Shown here: piece after piece, positions 33,960-43,039 of the stretch | Layout: every line of letters starts with the position of its first letter | Position numbering within the stretch: the stretch's first letter is position 1 | Source: Bacillota bacterium | GTDB taxonomy: Bacteria > Bacillota > Clostridia > Peptostreptococcales > Acidaminobacteraceae | Length of the DNA: 64,000 nucleotides | Direction: 5' to 3' | Assembly (NCBI GenBank): GCA_020161295.1 | Contig: JAIUOA010000001.1 | Location: forward strand, 372,001-436,000 | The notes under the pieces: generated by a model | The model's input: the letters and a program-made list of their open reading frames with translations, nothing else | What the model was told of the DNA's origin: nothing | Database searches by the model: none | Translations under genes and position numbers: made by a program

Positions 33960-35633
33960 ATGAGACGAACTTCCATTAAACGAAAAATCCAAAATGCCAT
34001 GTTTCTAGCAAATGTCCTCACGCTCGTCATCACACTTGGCGCGATCTGGATGATCACTACAAACATTTATGGACCCCTGAGCAGCTACTTTACCAATTCG
34101 GTTGCCTCTGAATACTTAAAAAAATATGGGGTGACCGCGAACGATCTCAGTACTTTTCAAAAAAATCAGCCATTCATGAGCGAGTATTCACTTGATCAGG
34201 TCATCGAAAATCTAAACTCGAGGATTCAACAGAAACAAGGCCTATCCAATGATATGAAAGAGGCCTTCAATTTTGAAGAAGAGATGAGCATCACAGCGAC
34301 TACGGCTGATGATTATAAACGCATCATGGTACTGGCGAAAGAAGTCTATGATGAGTCTGTCGCAATTGCTTTTGGCATCTCTCCAGTGTATATCACAGTA
34401 GATTTATTGGGAAGGAACTTTCAGGCATCCGACCACTCAGAAGAAGCCGCGGCTTTTATGGATCAAATCATGACCGGTTCAAGCACCATTCAGATTATAG
34501 ATGAAAATGGCGCAAACATCGGTAATATCGTCTTTAAGCTCAATCCCAATATGGTGATCGCCAGCGTGGCCTTATTTCTTACTCTTCTGATCATACTAAG
34601 CTTAGCCGCCATGTTGATCGTCAAAATCGTCAGCAAGGTCTTATCCACTGGTATCGTCAAGCCCATCGCGGTCATTAATAATCAACTGAGTTTAATGGCG
34701 GATAATGAAGTTGAGAATCTAAGCAACTTTAAACTGGAAATGCGAAAGCCACCACAAGAAATTAAGCAAATCATCGACTCCTCTAACATCATCATCGATA
34801 AATTCAAAACCTTCAGCGTTCAGCTTGAAAATCAAAATGATGAGCTACATATGCAAAACGACGAGCTCATGCATAACCGTTTACTCATCGAAAACCAGCA
34901 AAAACAGCTGATTCAAAGCGAAAAAATGGCCTCTGTCGGCCAAATCGCCGCCGCAGTGGTTCATGAAATCAACACCCCAATAGGCGCAATCAAAAGTAAT
35001 GCGCAGATGATGGATATGGTCATCGACAAACTCACCCATGAAATGACCGATGAAAAGGCGCAAAAGAAACTGGCCACCCTCAAACAGACGAACGGGATGG
35101 TCGTTGATGCCTCTGATCGTGTCATCCAAATCGTGAAAAGTATTAAAAGCTTTTCACGCATCGATCAGTCCGCATTTAAGGATGCCGACCTTCATGAAGC
35201 CATTGAAAGCGTTTTAATCCTCACCTCGAACCTTTGGAAAAGCCGTATCCAAATCGTGAAAAATTATGGTGACCTTCCAAGTGTCAACTGCTACATCAGC
35301 CTTATCAATCAGGTGATTATGAACCTCGTGGTGAATGCCATCGATGCCATCGAAGGCGTCGGTGAGATACGCATCACTACAGGCATAAAAGATCAATCGG
35401 CCACTATCAGTGTGGCAGATACAGGATCTGGAATCCCTCCTGAAAACCTCATGCGTGTCTTTGAACAGGGCTTCACCACGAAGCCTGTAGGAAAAGGGAG
35501 TGGTTTAGGACTAGCGCTCAGCAAAGACATTATGGATAAACACCACGGCCAAATCACCGTTGAAAGTGAAGTCGGAAAAGGAAGCGTTTTCACCATTACC
35601 ATCCCTATTAAAGCACCGGATACCCAGTTCTAA
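33960..35633 (+). CDS. Membrane sensor histidine kinase
   Basis: Kinase of 557 residues with a membrane helix at about 14-36, an extracytoplasmic sensor region (40-195), a second helix (about 198-222), a HAMP-like linker and coiled coil, then HisKA with VVHEINTP (His near 335) and an HATPase domain with NLVVNAIDAI, DTGSGIPPE and GKGSGLGLAL. The ATG at 33960 is chosen over an upstream TTG because AAAGGTGA is then well placed. It is encoded divergently from the HD-GYP response regulator and probably phosphorylates it. The ligand of the sensor region is unknown. Confidence 0.93.
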   Translation: MRRTSIKRKIQNAMFLANVLTLVITLGAIWMITTNIYGPLSSYFTNSVASEYLKKYGVTANDLSTFQKNQPFMSEYSLDQVIENLNSRIQQKQGLSNDMKEAFNFEEEMSITATTADDYKRIMVLAKEVYDESVAIAFGISPVYITVDLLGRNFQASDHSEEAAAFMDQIMTGSSTIQIIDENGANIGNIVFKLNPNMVIASVALFLTLLIILSLAAMLIVKIVSKVLSTGIVKPIAVINNQLSLMADNEVENLSNFKLEMRKPPQEIKQIIDSSNIIIDKFKTFSVQLENQNDELHMQNDELMHNRLLIENQQKQLIQSEKMASVGQIAAAVVHEINTPIGAIKSNAQMMDMVIDKLTHEMTDEKAQKKLATLKQTNGMVVDASDRVIQIVKSIKSFSRIDQSAFKDADLHEAIESVLILTSNLWKSRIQIVKNYGDLPSVNCYISLINQVIMNLVVNAIDAIEGVGEIRITTGIKDQSATISVADTGSGIPPENLMRVFEQGFTTKPVGKGSGLGLALSKDIMDKHHGQITVESEVGKGSVFTITIPIKAPDTQF

Positions 35634-35678
35634 AACAAAGACTGTAGTCAATCTCGCGATTTTCTACAGTCTTTTTAC
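35634..35678. terminator. Bidirectional terminator between sensor kinase and ABC permease
   Basis: AAAGACTGTAG/CTACAGTCTTT hairpin with a T run on the plus side and an A run before it, serving both converging genes. Confidence 0.88.
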
Positions 35679-35680
35679 AT

Positions 35681-36886
35681 TTACGACGGGAATACCACCT
35701 TTTCTTTATGCATTAGGCTGCGTGCCACTATTAGTAATGCTAACGTGATCACCGTCGACGTGCCAAAAGCAATCATGACACTGCCGAAATTCGCATCTCC
35801 CAGTAATATCTGTTTCATGTTCAGCAGGTTATTATAAATCGGGATAAACTGATATAAAGGCTCTGTATCTGCGCTACCAAACATGTTCATGAAGGCCGTA
35901 ATCATGACGATCATGTACGCTGGAGTGATGTATGCGCCTGCCTCTTTAAGGGAGTTGGCCATCATGGATAAAACTGAAATTATGGTGACATACATGCCGA
36001 CTAGACCGATCATACAAACGAAGAACATGAACAGCTCTGCGCCGCCTAAAGACATTTGACTCATATCAAACGAGCCCTCAGCGGATAAAAAGTTCGCACT
36101 AAAAGGAATGGAGAGAAGGACACCGATAAAGGAGGAAGCCATGGAAATCACAGCGACCACCGATAAACTGAGCACCTTACCGCCGATGATCACCCCGCGG
36201 TCCACTGGTGTGAGCAGCATGGTTGCGATGGTGCCACGTTCCTTTTCACCAGCGATGGAATCCATCCCGATGCCCATGGCACCTGCAAAGATAAAGATGG
36301 AAACCAGCATCGGTACGAGATTGGCGATCCCACGGTCGATGCCTTTATCTTCCACTGGGATTTCAATTTCCGAGGCACTTAATGCATAGACATCAAGGAA
36401 TGCCTCACCACCAAGTCTGCTCGCCAGTACCGTGTTCCGGTATGCCTCCAGTAAAGCGCCCACCTTATAATTTGCCTCGATGGACACATCGCTTTTCGGT
36501 GAATAATACCCATCAATCGTCGGTACTGCGCCACCGTTTTGATCTGCGACTTTTTCTTCAAACCCTGGTTCAAACACGACATAATAGTCGATTTCCCCTT
36601 CTAAGAGCATGGATTCCGCTTCATCCGCACCGATATCGGTTTCAGTAAAGGCAATACTTTCATCTGATTTGAAAATCATCTCTACAGCCGCTGGTACATT
36701 GACACCGTAGAGCTTGGTCACATGGGATTCGATTTCTTCTGTGGTTCTACTGATCATTAGCCCCATGATGGAGTAAATAAGTGCAATACTGGCCATTGGC
36801 AACACAAAATTCGTGATTACGAGACGTCTATCGGTAAAGACGCGTCTCAACTCTTTTTTCATAATAATCATCAGCGATTTAAACAT
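35681..36886 (-). CDS. ABC-2-type exporter permease (NatB-like)
   Basis: Membrane subunit of 401 residues. There is one N-terminal helix (about 22-42), a large external domain (about 45-175) and five or six C-terminal helices. The KELRR...DRR start and GAMGIGMDSIAGEKERGT motif match the NatB/CcmB-like ABC-2 permeases. The start at 36886 follows GGAGGTG and overlaps the ATPase gene by eight bases. The partner is encoded just upstream. Family members export sodium ions or antibiotics; the substrate here is open. Confidence 0.9.
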   Translation of the reverse strand: MFKSLMIIMKKELRRVFTDRRLVITNFVLPMASIALIYSIMGLMISRTTEEIESHVTKLYGVNVPAAVEMIFKSDESIAFTETDIGADEAESMLLEGEIDYYVVFEPGFEEKVADQNGGAVPTIDGYYSPKSDVSIEANYKVGALLEAYRNTVLASRLGGEAFLDVYALSASEIEIPVEDKGIDRGIANLVPMLVSIFIFAGAMGIGMDSIAGEKERGTIATMLLTPVDRGVIIGGKVLSLSVVAVISMASSFIGVLLSIPFSANFLSAEGSFDMSQMSLGGAELFMFFVCMIGLVGMYVTIISVLSMMANSLKEAGAYITPAYMIVMITAFMNMFGSADTEPLYQFIPIYNNLLNMKQILLGDANFGSVMIAFGTSTVITLALLIVARSLMHKEKVVFPS

Positions 36887-37658
36887 TTTTTTCACCTCCA
36901 GCAAGATCATACAGCCTGAAAAAGGCATCGTCTAACGTGCTTTTTCCCGTCATTTGATAAATCTCTTCTAGGGTGCCAATCGCTTTGATTTCACCGTTCA
37001 TGATGATGGCGATACGGTCGCAAAGCCGCTCAGCCACATGCATCATGTGCGTGGAGATGATCACGGTCTTACCTTGCGTTTTGAGCTGTTTTAAATACTC
37101 CGTCACCGTACGCGCTGTAATGATATCGAGACCATTTGTAGGTTCATCAAATATAATGACCTGTGGATCGTGAATCAGCGATACCACGATGGAAAGCTTT
37201 TGCTTCATACCGGTGGACAGATCGCCGATCTTCGTGTGCCTAAATGGCGTCACATCGAAGGTTTCAAACAAATGATTCATGCGCGATTCGATGGACGCTT
37301 CGCTTAAGCCATGGAGTCTTCCGAAAAATCGGGTGGTGTAATCCGGTGTAAAGTGTGTGTCCAGCTTCAGCTCGCTAGTGAGAAATGCCAGCTGCCGTCT
37401 TACAGAAGCCCCTTCCTTTTCGCCATCGAATCCATTGACGTTGATACTCCCTTCCGTAGGCGATATCAATGTGGCGAGGCATCTCATGGTCGTGGTTTTT
37501 CCAGCGCCGTTTGGGCCAAGCAGTCCAAATATTTCGTTATCGAAAACCTCAAAATCGATCCCTTTTACTGCTACTTTGAATTTTTCCTTGTTTCCATTTT
37601 CCATCATCTGTTTTTTGGAGAGACGGAATGTCTTTTTAAGTCCTGAAACTTTTATCAC
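36879..37658 (-). CDS. ABC exporter ATPase (NatA-like)
   Basis: ATP-binding subunit of 259 residues. Walker A GPNGAGKTT (48-56), signature LSTGMKQKLS and Walker B VIIFDEPTNGLD are intact. It belongs to the ABC-2/NatA group that pairs with the permease encoded next. The GTG at 37658 is chosen because GGAG is eight bases upstream; a GTG three codons earlier overlaps the GGAG. An unusual polar insertion (SKKQMMENGNKEKF) sits before the Walker A strand. Confidence 0.92.
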   Translation of the reverse strand: MIKVSGLKKTFRLSKKQMMENGNKEKFKVAVKGIDFEVFDNEIFGLLGPNGAGKTTTMRCLATLISPTEGSINVNGFDGEKEGASVRRQLAFLTSELKLDTHFTPDYTTRFFGRLHGLSEASIESRMNHLFETFDVTPFRHTKIGDLSTGMKQKLSIVVSLIHDPQVIIFDEPTNGLDIITARTVTEYLKQLKTQGKTVIISTHMMHVAERLCDRIAIIMNGEIKAIGTLEEIYQMTGKSTLDDAFFRLYDLAGGEKNV

Positions 37659-37741
37659 GTTTATCACTCCTTTAAAAAATCTGCCTCTTTATTCTATCTG
37701 ACGATTATGAAATCTTGCTTTATAAAAGATTAGTTTTTCAT

Positions 37742-37785
37742 TAAAAAACGGCTCCTCCGGTGAAATTCCGAGAGAACCGTTTAAA
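37742..37785 (-). terminator. Terminator overlapping the end of the HD-GYP gene
   Basis: Imperfect stem AAACGG...CTCTCGG/CCGGAGGAGCCGTTT followed by TTTAATG. The 5' arm overlaps the stop codon of the HD-GYP gene. Confidence 0.75.
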
Positions 37786-38866
37786 AAGTATCGATGATGT
37801 GCCATTTTGTGTTTAGGGATAAATCGAGGTCAAAATAAAGCCTTCTGACATCTTTCTCCTTAGGAAGAAACACTCTAATAATCGGACTTTCAGGATATAG
37901 CTTGTTTTGATAAAGCACAATCCCACGATGTCCTGAATTGAGTATGACGCCAGTTCCCGTAGGATAAATATTGATATGACGTGCGAACGTCTCCATGATC
38001 TGCGTGTCAAAATGGCGGTCACCTTGATGGGTGATTTCCCGATAGACCTTATCAGGAGATGATTTTCGCTGATAAACCCGATCATTCGACATGGCATCAT
38101 ACACGTCAGCTACCGATACAATTCGGGCAAACAAAGGAATCTTCGTGTTTTTAAGCCCTCTACTGTACCCGGTACCATCAAACTTCTCATGGTGATGAAG
38201 CGCAATCTTTGCCGCCTCTTCAGGAATCTCAGTTTGTATCAATATCTCATAACCGTATTCGGTGTGCTTTTTTACTTCGCTAAACTCCTCTGCCGTTAGT
38301 TTGGCAGGTTTTTTGATAATTTCTTCCGGAACCATGATTTTTCCAATATCATGCAAAATGGCCCCCATGCCAAGCTGCTTGAGTTGTTCCTTCTCCAGCC
38401 CCAAATCGATGCCGATAATCAGTGCCAGCACGCCGACATTTACAGAGTGCTGATACGTATAATCATCCACCGAGCGCAATTGTGAGAGCGCAAAAACAAA
38501 ATCCTTTTTATCCAAGAGTTGATCAATCATGTCTTCCACAATCTGACCTATACGTTGTATATCCGCGTTGGTCACCGATTTGAATTTTAACATGGTCTTT
38601 TTGATTTGACTTTGTGCATGCGTGCGCGTCTTATCGTGAATCACATCTTGAATATTCAGTGATTTTCTTATGGAGGCTATCGTTTCAGGTGTCATGTTTC
38701 CATTGTCTTCAATGAAAATTTCTTGGACGCCAGCGTCTATAAACCTCGGTATGTATTGCTCACGAAACATGCTTCCCTTTTTGATCAAGAGCACGCCATC
38801 TGAACCATACACATCTTGGGCGATGATAGACCCGGGTCTAACCCCACCTATAAAATGTTTTTGCAT
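37781..38866 (-). CDS. HD-GYP domain cyclic-di-GMP phosphodiesterase
   Basis: Cytoplasmic protein of 361 residues. A short N-terminal beta-rich domain (GSIIAQDVYGSDGVLLIKKG) is followed by the HD-GYP domain, with LHDIGK near 170 and HHHEKFDGTGYSRGLK, then a C-terminal all-beta extension of about 60 residues. It has no receiver or membrane part. The start at 38866 follows GGTGGGG. It is the second HD-GYP protein within 5 kb and the two may share targets. It is a single-gene unit with a terminator at its 3' end. Confidence 0.92.
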   Translation of the reverse strand: MQKHFIGGVRPGSIIAQDVYGSDGVLLIKKGSMFREQYIPRFIDAGVQEIFIEDNGNMTPETIASIRKSLNIQDVIHDKTRTHAQSQIKKTMLKFKSVTNADIQRIGQIVEDMIDQLLDKKDFVFALSQLRSVDDYTYQHSVNVGVLALIIGIDLGLEKEQLKQLGMGAILHDIGKIMVPEEIIKKPAKLTAEEFSEVKKHTEYGYEILIQTEIPEEAAKIALHHHEKFDGTGYSRGLKNTKIPLFARIVSVADVYDAMSNDRVYQRKSSPDKVYREITHQGDRHFDTQIMETFARHINIYPTGTGVILNSGHRGIVLYQNKLYPESPIIRVFLPKEKDVRRLYFDLDLSLNTKWHIIDTF

Positions 38867-39054
38867 TTCCCCACCATATAGTATATTTTTGTTTCTATAT
38901 AATAATTTCGACACTATATATGCTTTACTTTATGCCAATTTACAAGAAAATGCAACTTTTTTTCATAATATTGTCTTTAAAACCTTAATATTTTTTAATT
39001 TTCATAAAAAAGTTATAAAAATATTTTTTTATTATGGATTTCCAATTTCCTAAA

Positions 39055-40251
39055 TTACTTCACATGTACTTTAAAGGCCACATAAAGATTGATCAGCGAA
39101 AACCCTGCAGCGATGAAAAAGATATACTGAGGCCCCCATAAGCTCCAAATGACCCCACCCAAATAGGCACACACGATGGAGACTGCATGGTCCATGCTTT
39201 GTCCTAACGTTAAGGTTGGTGTAATATCGGACGGCATGATGGCGATTTTTCTTAAGTAGACCGTTCGAACGATTCCCATTTGGCTGGACATGCGATCGAT
39301 GATGAAAATGGCATAGGCTAACACCACGCCAAGTCCAGCCGTTTGAATGCTTCCGTTAATATAGCCTACACACAGCAGACCATAAACCAAATAAACACCT
39401 ATAAATGAGATGGCATCCGCGAAGAGCAGCTTTCTAACGCCAAATCGGTCTAGCCATTTGCCCACAGCCGGGATGAAAAATATGCCGATAAAGGAGCCAA
39501 TGACTGTTAAAATCGAGATCGTATCTGCCTTTTTACTAAGAAGATCGATAAGTACCCACGGACCATAAACCATCATGATTTGTTTTTGAACACCAAACAG
39601 GATAATTAGAACATAATAATACTTATAGGCTTTTCTAAAAACATAGCCGTTTTGTTTAACATGAGGCTTATCAATCCTCACCCAACGCTCCAGTACCACC
39701 AGCATGATGATAATGGCTAAAAACATCGCTGCTGCGATGACGAAGGTTAGCTTAAATGGTGTTTCAAAGCTCATGAAACCTTCTCTAAACCCCCAGAATA
39801 CAAACATCGCCGCCAACATCTGAACACCCGTGAAAAAGCCCTTAAATTGACCAAGGCGCTTTCCAATGTTATCTTTTTCTGCCAAATCAAGTCCGATACT
39901 ATCTTGTAGCGGGAAAAAAAGGTGCATCCCCATGGAGTTGATAAAAACAAGTAGAATCATCACATTATAGGTCGGCGTGGTAAATCCCAAAATCGCGATG
40001 CCGATAAAGCTAAGCACTTGTGCAATTATGGAAATCCTTATATCACTTAGAAAGGAAAGGCCTGCGATAACGAAAATACTGATAATCCCTGGAAGCTCTC
40101 TCGGAAACTCTAAGAAACCGCGCTGATAAGCGGTGACATCATAGGCATCCTTAAAGAAGTTCGAGATGACATTGCTGGTGATTCCCAGTGCAAACGCGGT
40201 AAGTGCGAGGATTGCAAAATAAAGTTTCAGTTCTTTTCTCATCGAAGTCAT
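39055..40251 (-). CDS. MFS-type transporter
   Basis: Membrane protein of 398 residues with about twelve hydrophobic segments in two halves split by a basic loop near 195-205 (ERWVRIDKPHVKQNGYVFRK). RELPGIISIFVIAGLSFLSD in the first half and GKWLDRFGVRKLL in the second are typical MFS loop motifs. The substrate cannot be told. The start at 40251 is close to AAAGGA; an ATG three codons later gives longer spacing. It lies 11 bases after the SLC13 gene and is probably co-transcribed with it. Confidence 0.88.
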   Translation of the reverse strand: MTSMRKELKLYFAILALTAFALGITSNVISNFFKDAYDVTAYQRGFLEFPRELPGIISIFVIAGLSFLSDIRISIIAQVLSFIGIAILGFTTPTYNVMILLVFINSMGMHLFFPLQDSIGLDLAEKDNIGKRLGQFKGFFTGVQMLAAMFVFWGFREGFMSFETPFKLTFVIAAAMFLAIIIMLVVLERWVRIDKPHVKQNGYVFRKAYKYYYVLIILFGVQKQIMMVYGPWVLIDLLSKKADTISILTVIGSFIGIFFIPAVGKWLDRFGVRKLLFADAISFIGVYLVYGLLCVGYINGSIQTAGLGVVLAYAIFIIDRMSSQMGIVRTVYLRKIAIMPSDITPTLTLGQSMDHAVSIVCAYLGGVIWSLWGPQYIFFIAAGFSLINLYVAFKVHVK

Positions 40252-40262
40252 ATCCTTTCAAA

Positions 40263-42053
40263 TTAGAATGGCCAAATCCATATAATAGTTGGACCGCCGA
40301 TTAGTAGAAATAATAATGATACAGGAAGTCCCATTTGCCAGTAATCGCTGAAGTGATATCCCCCTGGTCCCATGATCAAGGTATTTGATTGATGTCCAAT
40401 AGGGGTCATAAAGGCACAAGATGAAGAAATGGCTACTACCATCAGTAATGGATCCGGCGATACGGACAAAGCTGTCGCCAAGCTTATGGCGATCGGTGCC
40501 ATAAGCAATGCTGCAGCGGAATTATTAATTAGATTGGTCAGCAACATCGTGATTATCATCAGGATACCTAAAATCCATTCTGGGCTCATCTTGTCTCCAA
40601 AAACCAATATCATAGATGAAATGGTATCTGCTGCTCCAGTCGATTCCAAAGCACCACCTAACGGAATCATCGCTCCTAGCAAAACGATTACCGGCCATTC
40701 GATTGCATCATAGATTTCTTTGATGGGAATAATCTTGAGGAGTACCATCATTACTGCCGCTAAAGTAAAGGCTACTTGTACAGGTAACCACCCAAAAGTA
40801 GTCATTAAGACTGAAGCTAAGAAAATGCCCAGTGCCACTTTTCGAGTACTCGCTTTAACTTTATTTCCGATTGATAAACCGCGTTCAGCTAACGGCAATC
40901 CTCTTAGCTGGTCTAAAGCCGATCTAATATTCTGATCAGCCACTTGAATCAATAGAATATCACCTGTCTTAAACTGAACCTCACCGAGTCGTTTTCTGAG
41001 CTGCACCCCCTGCCTAGAAATCGCAACGAGATTAACACTGTAATTGTTTCTAAGATTGATGCTTTTTGCAGAATGACCAATGAGAGGCGAATCATCTCTT
41101 AGAACCATTTCAATCAATGAATAGTCATTGGTATTCAACATTTTACCACTTATATCCGGTGTGATCTTGGCTCCCTTTAATTGGAGTCCCGTCTTTTCAA
41201 CTAAAGCCGCTAAATCTGTCGGTTCCATCCTGACGACGAGTGTGTCGCCTGCGTCGATAATTTCTCTAGCAAGTGGTGCAATAATATTGTTTTTATTACG
41301 GACGATACTTAGGATGTTGACATCCATCTGATGCATCGAAGCAAAGTCCCGAAGTGCTCTTCCTACGATTTTATGGTCTTCTGGAATTCGAAGCTCGGAA
41401 AGATAGTCCTCCACTCTAAAGAGAGAGTTGGCATCCTCTTTACCTTTGCGATTTGGAATCAACTTGTAACCGACCATAGTGACAAACAAAATACCAGCAA
41501 TCGATAACAATATGCCCACAGGCGCAAAAGAAAAAAAGTTGTAAGCCGAGCCGATGACCTCATTTCTATACATCGAGATGATTAAATTGGGGGGCGTTCC
41601 GATCTCCGTTATGAGCCCTCCGAACAAAGATGCATATGCAACTGGCATAAGTAAATAAGACGGTGAGATATCATTATTTTTGCTGACGCTGATGGCGACA
41701 GGCATAATCAAAGCTAAGGCGCCAACATTGTTCATGAAACTGGAGAAAAATGCGGTTATTGCCATTAACACTAAAAGTTTTGTTCGAATACCCCCTTTTA
41801 GCTGATTTACCTTATGTGTCATGGGATCCATAGCTCCGACGTTCAAAAGCCCTCGGCTGACGATTAAAATTGCCGCCACAGTAATCACCGCTGGGTGAGC
41901 AAACCCACTAAAGGCCTCTGAGGGAGAAACGATTCCCGTTATGGTGATGACCAGTAGCGCAGACATCGCCACTAAATCATATCTTACTTTTGCCTGAACA
42001 AATAGGACGAGCGCGCCTACTATGACACCAAAAACAACGAGTTGGTTCAACAT
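40263..42053 (-). CDS. SLC13/DASS-type anion transporter with RCK_C (TrkA-C) domains
   Basis: Membrane transporter of 596 residues. There are about six membrane helices in the N-terminal half, two cytosolic TrkA-C/RCK_C-like domains (about 205-290 and 290-370), and a second helix bundle. The substrate-site motifs SFMNNVGALALIMPVA and LLTNLINNSAAALLMAPIA carry the duplicated Asn-rich hairpins of the divalent-anion:Na symporter family. Family members move sulfate, dicarboxylates or phosphate. The start at 42053 follows GGAGGTGGAT. It is followed by the MFS gene. Confidence 0.92.
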   Translation of the reverse strand: MLNQLVVFGVIVGALVLFVQAKVRYDLVAMSALLVITITGIVSPSEAFSGFAHPAVITVAAILIVSRGLLNVGAMDPMTHKVNQLKGGIRTKLLVLMAITAFFSSFMNNVGALALIMPVAISVSKNNDISPSYLLMPVAYASLFGGLITEIGTPPNLIISMYRNEVIGSAYNFFSFAPVGILLSIAGILFVTMVGYKLIPNRKGKEDANSLFRVEDYLSELRIPEDHKIVGRALRDFASMHQMDVNILSIVRNKNNIIAPLAREIIDAGDTLVVRMEPTDLAALVEKTGLQLKGAKITPDISGKMLNTNDYSLIEMVLRDDSPLIGHSAKSINLRNNYSVNLVAISRQGVQLRKRLGEVQFKTGDILLIQVADQNIRSALDQLRGLPLAERGLSIGNKVKASTRKVALGIFLASVLMTTFGWLPVQVAFTLAAVMMVLLKIIPIKEIYDAIEWPVIVLLGAMIPLGGALESTGAADTISSMILVFGDKMSPEWILGILMIITMLLTNLINNSAAALLMAPIAISLATALSVSPDPLLMVVAISSSCAFMTPIGHQSNTLIMGPGGYHFSDYWQMGLPVSLLFLLIGGPTIIWIWPF

Positions 42054-42075
42054 ATCCACCTCCATCTATCGTTCC

Positions 42076-42104
42076 ATTTTACCATAATTTAGGTCGGATG
42101 ACAT
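42076..42104 (-). promoter_or_regulatory. Possible promoter of the SLC13-MFS operon
   Basis: ATGTCA (42099-42104), 17-base spacer and extended TGG-TAAAAT (-10 at 42076-42081), immediately downstream of the merR terminator. Confidence 0.4.
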
Positions 42105-42140
42105 AAAAAACAGCCCTAAGGGTAAAAAACCTTAGGGCTA
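42103..42140 (-). terminator. Terminator after the TipA-like regulator gene
   Basis: AGCCCTAAGG/CCTTAGGGCT stem followed by GTTTTTT on the minus strand. Confidence 0.9.
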
Positions 42141-42151
42141 CTAATGATTCA

Positions 42152-42910
42152 CTATTTGCTTACGAAATGATAAATGGCGTCTCTTAAGAATTCAGCTGCA
42201 CCTTCACGATGCTGGTCGTAGTATTTTTTAAACCGTTCATCTGCGACGTACATGTCTCCTAATCCCGCGTGTGCTTCTGGGCTATAGGTTGGCCAGTATA
42301 GCATGAGCCATTCTTTATGCTTGCTAGCTGCCTCCATTGCCGTCTTTCCAGTGGCGTCTCCTTCATCCATTCCTAACAGAACGAGGCGGATAATATCATT
42401 AGCAAGCTGGTTTGCATGATCAAACTCTTCTTGCGTCATGTTTGCAAACTTCTCTCTAGATTCGGCGTATGTCTTTTCACCGTACTTGGTTTTGACCTCT
42501 TCACCGTATTTTTCATCGTTCTCCTTGATCATTTTTTTCTTTAATCCTTCAAATCTTTCTTTATCTGACATAATGAGTCTCCCTTCAGTTTCTTCGATGG
42601 TTTTTTCAACCGTACTAATCAGTTGGTCGAGAAGGTGTCTTTTTTCAAGTAGCGCCTCTCGATGGTTTTTTAGCGCAACTACTTCGTCGAATGTCGGCGT
42701 GGTGAGGATCTGCCGAATATCGTCCAACTGGATATCAAGCGCTCTAAAAAACAAAATTTGCTGTAGCCGCTTCACTTCATTTTTGCCATAGATACGGTAC
42801 CCTGACGAACTGATCCTCGCCGGCTTTAAAAGTCCAATCTCATCATAATACCGCAACGTTCGCGTAGTAACCCCTGATAGTTCTGCCAGTTTGTTAACAG
42901 TGTATTCCAT
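42152..42910 (-). CDS. MerR-family regulator with TipAS drug-binding domain
   Basis: Transcriptional activator of 252 residues. The MerR winged helix (residues 1-70: LAELSGVTTRTLRYYDEIGLL) is followed by a dimerisation coiled coil (75-115) and a TipAS-type C-terminal domain (about 125-252), which in Streptomyces TipA binds thiopeptides and in Mta/SkgA relatives other drugs. The start follows GGAGGTCGTT. The promoter has the stretched 19-bp spacer that MerR proteins act on, so it should activate itself. No drug-efflux gene lies immediately downstream. Confidence 0.93.
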   Translation of the reverse strand: MEYTVNKLAELSGVTTRTLRYYDEIGLLKPARISSSGYRIYGKNEVKRLQQILFFRALDIQLDDIRQILTTPTFDEVVALKNHREALLEKRHLLDQLISTVEKTIEETEGRLIMSDKERFEGLKKKMIKENDEKYGEEVKTKYGEKTYAESREKFANMTQEEFDHANQLANDIIRLVLLGMDEGDATGKTAMEAASKHKEWLMLYWPTYSPEAHAGLGDMYVADERFKKYYDQHREGAAEFLRDAIYHFVSK

Positions 42911-42927
42911 AACGACCTCCTATAGTC

Positions 42928-42958
42928 AGTATAAACCTTAACGTTACGTCAATGTCAA
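42928..42958 (-). promoter_or_regulatory. MerR-type promoter with 19-bp spacer
   Basis: TTGACA (42953-42958), a 19-base spacer and TATACT (42928-42933). The spacer contains GACGTAACGTTAAGGT, close to known MerR/Mta-type operator sequences with an ACGTTACGT core. Confidence 0.85.
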
Positions 42959-43039
42959 GCATCAAAATTAATTTATATGCATTTTTTTTAGAGTATGTTA
43001 AACTATTAAGGGAGTCGAAATAATACCGAGGAGGATCCG

